Shown piece by piece: positions 1 through 5,814 of a DNA stretch of 8,679 bases. The stretch is from Ancylobacter novellus (lineage in GTDB: Bacteria; Pseudomonadota; Alphaproteobacteria; Rhizobiales; Xanthobacteraceae), in contig QFQD01000104.1 in the NCBI GenBank assembly GCA_003241485.1, positions 1 through 8,679 of the forward strand, given 5' to 3'. The notes beneath the pieces were generated by a model. It was not told the origin of the DNA. It searched no databases and saw only the letters and a program-made list of their open reading frames with translations. A program made the translations under genes and the position numbers. Each line of letters begins with the position of its first letter. The stretch's first letter is position 1.

Positions 1-29
1 GCGGCGCGGGCCATTTTGCATTGCGCAGC

Positions 30-62
30 ATTCATATGAATCACGACACTGTAGTGATTTTT
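30..62. repeat. Left-edge palindrome and hairpin with T-tract
   Basis: A perfect 12-bp palindrome, ATTCATATGAAT (30-41), is directly followed by an inverted repeat, AATCAC (39-44) and GTGATT (54-59), with a 9-nt loop and a run of five T (58-62). The hairpin plus T-run could end transcription of a gene lying left of the window, but the stem is short and AT-rich. The palindrome could equally be an operator. Only the symmetry is certain. Confidence 0.35.
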
Positions 63-172
63 GATTGCTGTTGATTCATGTCGTCGCTATCCTTCTGCGT
101 CTTAGGCGGCCGGACACGTGTTTGCCCCACGCATCCGGCCTGACCACAACCAAGCTGCGTGGAGCTCGGATC

Positions 173-793
173 ATGGCTGATTCTGAGATTAGCATGAGTT
201 TGTCCCGGCCATCCCGGAGGGACGTTCTCTCCGCCGCCCTGATGACGATCGGCGGCACTTCCTTCAACAGTTCGGCTGCGGCCGAACCGCAGGATCATGG
301 CGCAACGGATGCGGCTGTCCTTGCATGGAAGGCGTGGCGCGCCGCACATCGGCGCACGCTCGCTCTGTGCCGGAAACAGCAGCATCTCGAGTCTGATTTG
401 GCGCGGACGATCGGCTTTCCGCAGGTGGTTCTTGCTGGAGCCGAGCTGCCGTCGCCCGTGCGGATAGGCTCGCTGCGGCAGTTCGACGAGCTTGCGGCCG
501 ATCTGCCGTCGCTTTGCGTTCGGCGCGATGAAGTCGCAACCGCCCTGCGCATACATCAGCAGCGTTGGGACGACGCCGACCGCGCCGTAGGCTACTCTGT
601 CACCCGGCAGGAAGAAGCGGCGGCATCCGCCAATGAGCGTGGCCTCTCAGCGAAGCTCGACGTTCTGATCGCAGTCGGAGCCGATGGCGCCGAAGGGCGA
701 CACTTTCCCTGGCCGGAGCTGCGGCGCATCCGCAGGGATGTTGCGCGCTTGATGCAGTTGCGGCGTCACGATGCAGTCGGCTTCACTGCTTGA
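173..793 (+). CDS. Tat-exported hypothetical protein
   Basis: 206 aa of unknown function. The ATG at 173 is chosen because GGAG (161-164) lies 8 nt upstream; the longer reading from 65 has no such site and would bury the signal. Residues 11-37 form a twin-arginine signal (SRPSRRDVLSAAL, then a hydrophobic stretch ending SSAAA), so export to the periplasm is likely. An ATG at 194 would keep the signal. The mature part is rich in charged helix, with WKAWRAAHRRTLALCRKQQ (52-70) and a closing FPWPELRRIRRDVARL (178-193). From memory, alphaproteobacterial accessory regions carry many such proteins: a Tat leader, an N-terminal helix with Arg and His, and a C-terminal FPWP-like segment. No catalytic motif is visible. 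The stop codon shares its A with the ATG of the phage-tail stub at 793, an unusually tight junction that may be a recombination point. Confidence 0.7.
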   Translation: MADSEISMSLSRPSRRDVLSAALMTIGGTSFNSSAAAEPQDHGATDAAVLAWKAWRAAHRRTLALCRKQQHLESDLARTIGFPQVVLAGAELPSPVRIGSLRQFDELAADLPSLCVRRDEVATALRIHQQRWDDADRAVGYSVTRQEEAAASANERGLSAKLDVLIAVGADGAEGRHFPWPELRRIRRDVARLMQLRRHDAVGFTA

Positions 794-1020
794 TGGCTGG
801 CGCAGACTCGGTGGTCGGCACCAATGGCGCCTATGTCACGGGCGACGCCGGCACCGAGGCAATCAATGCATCGCCCAATGTGTTCGCCGGTTTGGGTGGA
901 GCGGCGCCGGTCATCGGTCATTGCGGCGATCTGCTGGTCTTCAACGCGGCACTAACCCAAGCGCAGATCACCGGCATCAGCCGCGCACTCGGCGACTCTC
1001 GGGGCATCGTCATCCCATGA
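793..1020 (+). pseudogene. C-terminal stub of LamG-like phage tail protein
   Basis: 75 codons starting at an ATG that overlaps the previous stop by one base. There is no ribosome binding site, and the reading begins abruptly in what looks like the last strands of a concanavalin/LamG-type jelly roll. GGAAPVIGHCGDLLVFNAALTQAQI resembles the terminal segment of such domains, where a strand with G-[DE]-hydrophobic-hydrophobic-V-[FY] is followed by a helix of the type ALTQAQITGISRAL. These domains commonly close tail-fibre or tail-associated proteins of several hundred residues. The upstream DNA in this frame shows no matching sequence, so the N-terminal part is missing. I read it as a remnant left by a deletion or recombination near 780-793. 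Expression by coupling to the upstream stop is possible. A short intact protein is the alternative. Confidence 0.55.
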
Positions 1021-1298
1021 GCTATCTCATCTTCGAGAACCGCACCGCCGCCCGGACCCGATCCCGCAATGCGTACGCGCCACTACGGCCCGATGACGAA
1101 CCCGACACGGGTGCCGTGACCGTGGCGCTTTGGTCGTCCGTTCACCACCCGAGCGACGGGCGCGCGGCGCTGCTGATCCCCACCACACCGGAGCAAGCCG
1201 GCCTCGGTATTTCGCAAGCGCAATATGACGCGCTGCTTACGGAAGATGAACGGGCTGCACTCATTCCAGATCTGCCCGCCGAGTGGAAGCCTGAGTGA
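1017..1298 (+). CDS. Small phage-type hypothetical protein
   Basis: 93 aa; the ATG overlaps the stop of the LamG-like stub in an ATGA, the usual sign of translational coupling within a phage tail operon. The protein opens MSYLIFENRTAARTRSR and ends acidic with a proline and tryptophan (LPAEWKPE). A central stretch, VALWSSVHHPSDGRAALLIP, looks like beta strands around a turn. From memory, many small proteins in alphaproteobacterial prophages between tail-fibre and lysis genes start with a similar MSYLIFE-N-RTAA pattern, but no function is known to me. No signal peptide or membrane helix is seen. Its position next to the tail-protein stub and ahead of the lysis genes supports a prophage origin. 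Confidence 0.6.
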   Translation: MSYLIFENRTAARTRSRNAYAPLRPDDEPDTGAVTVALWSSVHHPSDGRAALLIPTTPEQAGLGISQAQYDALLTEDERAALIPDLPAEWKPE

Positions 1299-1326
1299 AT
1301 TGCAGCGACAGGCCGGATCTGTAGAG

Positions 1327-1353
1327 AAAAAGGCCTGGCGATCCGCCAGGCCT
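1327..1353 (-). terminator. Intrinsic terminator of the stress unit
   Basis: Perfect inverted repeat AGGCCTGGCG (1331-1340) and CGCCAGGCCT (1344-1353) with a 3-nt loop. On the minus strand it is followed by TTTTT (1331-1327). It begins 22 bases past the stop of the YflT-like gene, so it ends the leftward transcript. On the plus strand no T-run follows, so it is not clearly bidirectional, though the stem could slow rightward transcription. Confidence 0.88.
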
Positions 1354-1375
1354 AACCCGTCCGTCCCGAGCGATA

Positions 1376-1978
1376 TCACGCGCGATAGCGCTGGCGCTCG
1401 CGAACGATTTCATCGTCGGTATAGACCGGCGCATCGGGATCGAAGCTCGACCAGCCCTCGTCACGGTACAGGCGCTCACGCGCGGTGAGATCCACCGAAC
1501 GCTCTTCATCAAGGATGGCCTGCGCGGGGGCGGATTGGTCATCTTCGACTTTCGCCGAGACAAGCGTACCGCCGCGGCGAACGCCCTCCGCGTACACATG
1601 GGCGTCTCGCTCGGGTACGCCGGCCGACGTCATACTGCCGACAATGCCGCCAACGGCGCCGCCGATAGCTCCACCGGCTACAGCCCCAACCCCCGTCGCC
1701 ACCAGCCATCCCGCCGCGACGACCGGCCCAATCCCGGGAATGGCCAGCAAGCCAAGACCGGCTAGAAGCCCGCCCGCACCGCCGATTGCAGCTCCGATCC
1801 CCGCCCCAGCGGCCGCGTCTTCGCCGGCATTGCTGTCGTTCGAAGAAGCCGCGCGACGGGCGTCGGCATGATTGGAAACCAGACTGATCGCGGCACGATC
1901 GATGCCCAGGGTCTGCAGCTTGTTCACCGCGGTGAGAGCATCGTCATAATGGTCAAACAGGCCAGATACGGTCTTCAT
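1376..1978 (-). CDS. YflT-like general stress protein with glycine zipper
   Basis: 200 aa. The N-terminal part (about 3-37, TVSGLFDHYDDALTAVNKL...GIDRAAISLVSN) has the pattern of the YflT / general stress protein 17M family: a short ferredoxin-like strand-helix-strand unit that scans an inter-helix gap. The middle (about 52-118) is an alanine- and glycine-rich hydrophobic block with many GxxxG steps, a glycine zipper likely to insert in or pack against a membrane. A second strand-helix unit (ERDAHVYAEGVRRGGTLVSAKV, 123-144) completes the fold, and the tail is acidic and charged. GGGAGAG lies about 5 nt before the ATG. The gene sits 32 bases behind the PepSY-like gene without a terminator between them, so they are probably co-transcribed from the EcfG-type promoter. 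The molecular role of this family is unknown; induction by stress is known for relatives. Confidence 0.8.
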   Translation of the reverse strand: MKTVSGLFDHYDDALTAVNKLQTLGIDRAAISLVSNHADARRAASSNDSNAGEDAAAGAGIGAAIGGAGGLLAGLGLLAIPGIGPVVAAGWLVATGVGAVAGGAIGGAVGGIVGSMTSAGVPERDAHVYAEGVRRGGTLVSAKVEDDQSAPAQAILDEERSVDLTARERLYRDEGWSSFDPDAPVYTDDEIVRERQRYRA

Positions 1979-2010
1979 ATGGCTCTCCCAAAAAATTCAG
2001 GTTGCAGGGT

Positions 2011-2319
2011 TCACTTCGGAAAGACGTTGCCCTGGTAGTCCAAGGCCACGTCGTGGGAGGCACCGTTCTTCATCGCCTTGCCGCGCCAGATGCCGTCGGA
2101 ATCCTTCATGAGGCCAGACACTCCGGAGAAGCCGCGCGCTTCGATCCGTGATTTTGCCTGCTCCTCCGTAAAGCTGTTTGCGCCCTTAGCCGGCTGTGCA
2201 GGTTGAGCCGTGCTTTCGGTGGTGACCGCCGGCGTGTTCGGATCGGGATTGGCAGGAGGCGTCTGCGCCAGCACCGGACTGGCGGCGAGTACGGCCGCGA
2301 GGACTAGAATTCGTTTCAT
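2011..2319 (-). CDS. Exported PepSY-like small protein
   Basis: 102 aa. Residues 1-18 are a classical Sec signal peptide (MKRILVLAAVLAASPVLA, cut before Q19). A proline- and threonine-rich linker follows (20-47). A C-terminal domain (about 49-100) has the PepSY-like pattern: a helix (FTEEQAKSRIEARGFSGV), then strands with DSDGIWRGKAM and VALDYQGNV. Such domains are found in secreted inhibitor-like or envelope proteins; here it would sit in the periplasm. AAGGTGG lies 6 nt before the ATG and fixes this start, although the frame stays open much further upstream. It is the first gene after a GGAAC-N16-CGTT promoter, and the YflT-like gene follows 32 bases on, so both likely belong to the general stress response. 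The exact function is not known. Confidence 0.8.
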   Translation of the reverse strand: MKRILVLAAVLAASPVLAQTPPANPDPNTPAVTTESTAQPAQPAKGANSFTEEQAKSRIEARGFSGVSGLMKDSDGIWRGKAMKNGASHDVALDYQGNVFPK

Positions 2320-2354
2320 GGAACCACCTTCTTGCTTACGCCGTGTGCAGGGTG

Positions 2355-2379
2355 AACGTTTCGTATGCAGCTGGGTTCC
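2355..2379 (-). promoter_or_regulatory. EcfG-type general stress promoter
   Basis: On the minus strand, GGAAC (2379-2375) and CGTT (2358-2355) are separated by exactly 16 bases. This is the full consensus known for EcfG sigma factors, which run the alphaproteobacterial general stress response (GGAAC-N16/17-CGTT). The -10 element lies 35 bases before the ATG of the PepSY-like gene. The downstream genes encode an exported small protein and a YflT-type stress protein, which fits the assignment. I saw no other full match to this pattern in the window's intergenic regions. Confidence 0.82.
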
Positions 2380-2497
2380 GCCCCTGCCCGGCAATGAACA
2401 TCTTCGCCCGCTTTGCGCGTGACTGACGCTGCTGTCCGACCCCGCGAACACTGTCACCGCCGCGCATCGCGCCTTTCCCGACCATCTGGAGATCACC

Positions 2498-3276
2498 ATG
2501 GACCGCACGGTCTTCTTCGACCGCGTACGGGCGGACCCGTTCGCCCGTTCGCTCTCGCAGCCGCAGGTCGACGGCCTCACTGCCCTTCTCGACGCGGCAG
2601 CGCGCCACGGCGAAAGGAACCCGCACCACCTCGCCAACATCCTCGCCCGGTCCATCACGAGACCGGCGGCTACATGCTCGGCGTCAAGGAAACGGTGTAC
2701 GCCTCGCACAAGGACAAGAACCCGTCCGATGCGACGGTGATTGCGCGCCTGGATGCGGCCTTCAAGAAGGGCCAACTTCCATGGGTCAAGACTCCCTACT
2801 GGCGCGAGGGTTGGTTTGGGCGCGGCCCGGTGCAGATCACGCACCGTGACAACTATCTGAATTTCGAGAAACGTCTCGGCGTGCCGCTGACGGCGAACCC
2901 GTCGCTGGCGTTGGATCCGAAGATCGGCGCGAGCATCGCCGTGGTCGGCATGGCGGAGGGCCTTTTCACCGGCCGGAAGCTGGCCGATTACAGCTTCCCC
3001 GCCGCTCTTGATGCCCCAGCAAAGAGCAATCCACGCCGCATCATCAACGGCCCGGACGGTACAGACGCCACGGTGGCCAAGGCGCACCGTGCTTTCCACG
3101 CGGCGCTGCTGGCCGCGGGGGGAAGCGCCGACAAGCCGCTCGACCCGGTCATCACAGCCCCGCCGCCCATCCCTGAACCCACCAATCCCGCGCCCGCCGA
3201 GCTGCCCTCTCAGGCGGCTTTTTCATTTGGTCAGTGGCGCGGCGCTCTGATCGCGCGCCTGTTCCCTCGTACATAG
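2498..3276 (+). pseudogene. Phage endolysin, GH19 chitinase-like, frameshifted
   Basis: Reading restored across one lost base gives about 259 aa. The first frame (2498 to about 2650) encodes MDRTVFFDRVRADPF...VDGLTALLDA...HHLANILAR. The second (from about 2650) continues VHHETGGYMLGVKETVYA and the GH19 motif FGRGPVQITHRDNY (about 107-120), then GLFTGRKLADY and RRIINGPDGTD. HETG carries the likely catalytic glutamate (about residue 55). GH19-type phage lysozymes cut cell-wall peptidoglycan during lysis. The break fits loss of one G in a GG run at 2649-2650, since CGG-GTC would restore the frame. GGAG (2488-2491) lies 6 nt before the ATG. A proline-rich linker (PPPIPEPTNPAP) leads to a basic C-terminal tail (SFGQWRGALIARLFPRT). 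No stops interrupt either frame, so the lesion is recent or a sequence error. Confidence 0.85.
3200..3223 (+). terminator. Terminator-like hairpin inside endolysin end
   Basis: AGCTGCC (3200-3206) pairs with GGCGGCT (3213-3219) around a 6-nt loop, with one T-G wobble, and five T follow (3219-3223). It lies about 50 bases before the endolysin stop, within codons for ELPSQAAFS. It may attenuate transcription into the holin-like gene, or be a chance product of coding sequence. Confidence 0.35.
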
Positions 3277-3285
3277 GAGGCTTCC

Positions 3286-3670
3286 ATGTTCAAGCTCTTC
3301 ATCGACATCGCCGCGGGAGCGCTGAGCGGCGCGACGGGCGGAAAGATCGATCTCGGCCGCGCGGTGACACAGGCGGTCTCCAAAGCCGCCCATAACCCGG
3401 ACACGGCACTCAAGCGGCAAGGATGCTCCTGCGGTTGCTGAGGCAATCCGCGAGGCGCTGCCGGCACCGCAGGCGATGGAGTCGCTTTGGCCGCAGTTGC
3501 TGCGCTACGCCATCTCCTGGGCTGGCCTTTGGATGGCAAAGAACGGCTACGCGACTGCGTCCGATGTCGAGCTCATCGCCGGCGCTCTGCTCACCATTGC
3601 CCCGCCGGCGTGGCGCATCGCCACCACCCGCTATGTACGCTGGCGGGCTTCCCGCTCGGCCAAGGCTTGA
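3286..3670 (+). pseudogene. Phage holin-like gene, frameshifted
   Basis: A perfect AGGAGG (3275-3280), overlapping the endolysin stop, precedes the ATG by 5 nt. As written the frame stops at 3441 after 51 aa (MFKLFIDIAAGALSGATGG...). From about 3419 the +1 frame continues without a stop as KDAPAVAEAIREALPAPQAMESLWPQLL to 3670. Removing one base near 3412-3420 gives a single protein of about 127 aa. The C-terminal half (LLRYAISWAGLWMAKNGYA...VELIAGALLTIAPPAWRI) has two hydrophobic segments and resembles, from memory, the Pam3-gp28 family of putative phage holins, which permeabilise the inner membrane so that endolysin reaches the wall. Position right behind the endolysin supports that role. 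An alternative is two genes: a 51-aa peptide and a 64-aa holin starting at the ATG at 3476, which lacks a clear ribosome binding site. Confidence 0.7.
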
Positions 3671-3679
3671 GCGCGGGGG

Positions 3680-4027
3680 ATGGCTGATATCCCACCCGAG
3701 CCCGCGCTGCTCGGCCTCAAGCTCGCGCACCTCATCGCTGGCGGCATCGGCGGGCTGGCGCGCTCCCTGACCAAGCCCGGCGGCTCGCTCACCCGGCATA
3801 TCGGCACGGCCATCGTCGGCACGGCTGTCGCTGGCTACTGCACGCCGTTGGGGGCGCATATCGCCGCGCGCTGGGTTTCCTCGCCCGACATCTCCGTTGC
3901 CTCTCTGGAGGGGATGGTGGGCTTTGCCCTTGGCCTCACCGGCATGTCGCTTTGCGAGGCGACGATACGCTGGGTGAAGCTGTGGCGTGACGGCCCGCCG
4001 CCCGGCTTCTGGCCGCCCGCCAAATGA
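3680..4027 (+). CDS. Three-helix phage-type membrane protein
   Basis: 115 aa, beginning 9 bases after the holin-like gene with only GGGGG directly before the ATG, so coupled translation is likely. Three hydrophobic segments are visible: about 10-27 (LLGLKLAHLIAGGIGGLA), 41-63 (IGTAIVGTAVAGY...) and 74-98 (ASLEGMVGFALGLTGMSLCEA). The N-terminus and the proline-rich C-terminus (DGPPPGFWPPAK) are probably soluble. Size, topology and place after endolysin and holin suggest a second holin-like or lysis-accessory protein of the inner membrane. From memory, similar LALKLAHLIAG...GMIGMSLAE proteins occur in alphaproteobacterial prophages. No catalytic residues are recognisable. Unlike the two genes before it, this frame is intact. 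Confidence 0.65.
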   Translation: MADIPPEPALLGLKLAHLIAGGIGGLARSLTKPGGSLTRHIGTAIVGTAVAGYCTPLGAHIAARWVSSPDISVASLEGMVGFALGLTGMSLCEATIRWVKLWRDGPPPGFWPPAK

Positions 4028-4227
4028 GCGGCGGCGATGCAACTCGCGCTCGGCAGGCCGACATCGTCCGCCTGCCGACCCTTGATCCCGGCACACGCGC
4101 GACCCTGCACCGGCCGACCGGGCTGCTGATCATCAGCCGCGGAGATATCTGCGTTTCAGGCTCGCGCGAGGATCTGGCGCAGCTCGTGGCCGAGATTATC
4201 GCGGCGTGCTGGGAGGCAACGAAGTAA
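4024..4227 (+). CDS. Small soluble hypothetical protein, lysis module
   Basis: 67 aa; its ATG overlaps the previous stop in an ATGA. The sequence reads as a short strand-rich protein (IVRLPTLDPGTRATLHRPTGLLIISRGDICVSGS) followed by a C-terminal amphipathic helix (REDLAQLVAEIIAACWEATK) with one cysteine in each part. No signal peptide or membrane segment is present. Coupling to the membrane protein makes it the last gene of the lysis run. I do not recognise a family. It could be a small tail- or lysis-associated phage protein. Base composition drops sharply just after its stop. Confidence 0.6.
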   Translation: MSGGDATRARQADIVRLPTLDPGTRATLHRPTGLLIISRGDICVSGSREDLAQLVAEIIAACWEATK

Positions 4228-4243
4228 TGCGCGGCCCGTCTGA

Positions 4244-4310
4244 TTGAAACAATATGTAACAGTGTTATAGATTGGTTCATCATAGATTAATCTGATCTTT
4301 TGCATCAGAT
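4244..4310 (+). promoter_or_regulatory. AT-rich promoter with palindromes
   Basis: A sigma70-like promoter: TTGAAA (4244-4249), 16 bases, TATAGA (4266-4271). Between the boxes lies a palindrome, TAACA-G-TGTTA (4257-4267), placed as a repressor operator would be. Downstream are a 10-bp palindrome, AGATTAATCT (4284-4293), and an inverted repeat, ATCTGAT (4290-4296) with ATCAGAT (4304-4310) around a 7-nt loop. TATACT (4310-4315) could be a second -10 box. The block is much richer in AT than its surroundings and precedes the 59-aa gene at 4373. Confidence 0.5.
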
Positions 4311-4372
4311 ATACTGACGACGCCGAGCATGTCACCATGGTCGCTCCAAGATACATAATTGGGGAGTGACTG

Positions 4373-4552
4373 ATGTCGCGTGCCCGTACGATCGACGCCA
4401 TAAGACGTGTCGAAGACATGCTCATTGAGGAGGGCGATCCAATCGCCATCTATCTCTGCCACCTGCTGCTGCTGCAGGTGGCTTCCCAGATGGTGGCGCC
4501 GCCGCCGGCATCAGTCGACGAGCGTCGCGATGTAAGCCACCAGGCGAGCTAG
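4373..4552 (+). CDS. Small hypothetical protein, 59 aa
   Basis: 59 aa, too short for many gene finders. GGGGAG (4361-4366) lies 6 nt before the ATG, and a promoter-like AT-rich block lies about 100 bases upstream, which makes translation plausible. The N-terminal 40 residues suggest one or two helices: basic and acidic first (MSRARTIDAIRRVEDMLIEEGDP), then a hydrophobic stretch with one cysteine and a leucine run (IAIYLCHLLLLQVASQM). The tail is proline-rich and charged. The hydrophobic part is too short to be a confident membrane span, so it may be an oligomerising helix. I do not recognise the family. Its last 42 bases overlap, tail to tail, the end of a minus-strand ORF (4511-4714); both can be real, but one may be spurious. 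Confidence 0.5.
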   Translation: MSRARTIDAIRRVEDMLIEEGDPIAIYLCHLLLLQVASQMVAPPPASVDERRDVSHQAS

Positions 4553-4714
4553 TTCGTCGGGTTTTGCCCCCGCGCGCTGCTGATCGTCGAGAAGCCGCCG
4601 CAGCGCGGCACAGGCGGCGGGACGATGCTCTGGCTTGCGCTCGCAGGCTTGGCGGGACAATTCGATGATGCGGTCAATTCCGCCTAGCGGTAGGGGCGGC
4701 TTGGGCGATGGCAT
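4511..4714 (-). CDS. Small helical hypothetical protein
   Basis: 67 aa on the minus strand, 71 bases downstream of the AraC-family gene and in the same direction, so it may share that transcript. Codons are GC-rich in third position, as in the neighbours. After a proline-rich start (MPSPKPPLPLGG) the protein is almost all predicted helix: IDRIIELSRQACERKPEHRPAACAALRRLLDDQQ and PDELARLVAYIATLVD, with two cysteines in the first helix region. There is no signal peptide. The ribosome binding site is poor (ACGGAC, about 8 nt before the ATG), and the 3' end overlaps the plus-strand 59-aa gene by 42 bases. No family is recognised. Confidence 0.45.
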   Translation of the reverse strand: MPSPKPPLPLGGIDRIIELSRQACERKPEHRPAACAALRRLLDDQQRAGAKPDELARLVAYIATLVD

Positions 4715-4785
4715 GCACGGCGTCCGTTTCGCGTCTCAGGCTGGCCGCACCAAATACCACGTTCTTCGGCCAACGGCGGACATCG

Positions 4786-5814
4786 TTACTCGCCGAGCAC
4801 AAGTTCTACGCGGCCTCGCCTTCCTTCTGCGCGCCACTGGGAGGGCGCCATGCCCGCCCACCGGGTGAAGGCGTGATCGAACGTGCTGTTGCCCGAATAG
4901 GCGAGCGCTTCGGCGATACGCCCGATCGGCAGGCGGGTCCGCGCAAGAAGCTCGCACGCAATAGCGAAGCGTACCTCGTCCTTGATCGTCTCGAAGCTGG
5001 TGCCGGTGCGGGCTAGATGGCGGGCGAGCGTGCGAGGGCTGAGGCCGAGCTCGCGCGCCACGGCATAGCGATCGGCCTCGCCGCTCATCAAGCGCGGGCG
5101 CAATATATGCCGTACCTGCGCGGCGATGTCGTTCATATCCCCCCGCATGGCCTGCTGGATCTCGGTGCGCAGCTTTATGCGCTGCGCTGGATTGGCGCCG
5201 GGAAGCGCAAGTGCCATGTCGCGCGCCGCAATCACGATAGCGGTGTGGTCCTGGTCGAATAGCGCGGTAGTTTTGAGCACACTCCGGTAGGGCGCTAGAC
5301 TGACCGGCGGTCCGACGTCTGCCAACACCTGAATGGGGCTGGCGCGGCCACCGGTGAGCGAGCGCACCATGTTGCAGCCTAGGGCCATGACCAGATCATG
5401 GACCTGGCGGCCGGTTCCGGCATTGGCGTAGAGCCCATAGCCGACCAGAATGTGGTCACCCGCATTCTGGAGATAGACCACGGCGCCGCGCGAATAACCT
5501 ATCTGCAGGTCGACATAATCGCGGAAGGCGTCGCCGAGCGTCGGGGCGCTGGCCATCATCTCGCCGATCAGGCCGAGCGCGCGATGATCATTCCGCGCCC
5601 CGACCAGAAGTCCCAGATGCGGGCACCGCGCCAGAACGGCCGAGCGCTCGAGCAAGGCAGCAAGTGTCGGATATCCGAAACGCGCATCAGGTGCGAGTTC
5701 CGCTGGCGCTATGCCGGAGCCTGCAAACGCCTCGTCGAGGCTCACGCCGAACTCTTCGAGCAGGCCTGGGAGGGCCGCCAAAGGTCCTACGCGTTGGGAC
5801 GGAACATTGTTCAA
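4786..5814 (-). CDS. AraC-family transcriptional regulator
   Basis: 342 aa. The N-terminal two thirds (about 15-205) match the arabinose-binding-like domain of the OruR/ArgR type of AraC regulators (ARCPHLGLLVGARNDHRALGLIGEMMASAPTLGDAF is typical of it). The C-terminal AraC domain (about 232-332) holds two helix-turn-helix units: DRYAVARELGLSPRTLARHLARTG (248-271) and the second centred on IGRIAEALAYSGNSTFDHAFTRWAGMAPSQWR (297-328), with the conserved Y-S-x-x-STF-x-x-AF-x-R-W-x-G-x-x-P-x-x-W/Y signature. It would bind DNA in response to an unknown small ligand. The start is TTG: AGGAG lies 9 nt upstream and an in-frame stop closes the frame shortly before. It is divergent from the DUF1254 gene, so that operon is its likeliest target, besides itself. 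Confidence 0.88.
   Translation of the reverse strand: MNNVPSQRVGPLAALPGLLEEFGVSLDEAFAGSGIAPAELAPDARFGYPTLAALLERSAVLARCPHLGLLVGARNDHRALGLIGEMMASAPTLGDAFRDYVDLQIGYSRGAVVYLQNAGDHILVGYGLYANAGTGRQVHDLVMALGCNMVRSLTGGRASPIQVLADVGPPVSLAPYRSVLKTTALFDQDHTAIVIAARDMALALPGANPAQRIKLRTEIQQAMRGDMNDIAAQVRHILRPRLMSGEADRYAVARELGLSPRTLARHLARTGTSFETIKDEVRFAIACELLARTRLPIGRIAEALAYSGNSTFDHAFTRWAGMAPSQWRAEGRRGRVELVLGE

Noticed and set aside
41..556. Long minus-strand open frame opposite the Tat protein gene
   Set aside because: Its protein is low-complexity Arg/Pro/Gly-rich and lies antisense to a gene with a signal peptide and a good ribosome binding site; typical of GC-rich shadow frames.
2413..2649. Upstream start for the endolysin in the second frame
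   Set aside because: The residues before VHHETGG in this frame are Arg/Pro-rich noise; the real N-terminal part (MDRTVFFDRVRADPF...) is in the neighbouring frame, so a frameshift explains it better.
2320..3099. N-terminal extension of the PepSY-like gene over the endolysin region
   Set aside because: The extension is antisense to the endolysin, while the ATG at 2319 has a ribosome binding site and opens a clean signal peptide behind an EcfG promoter.
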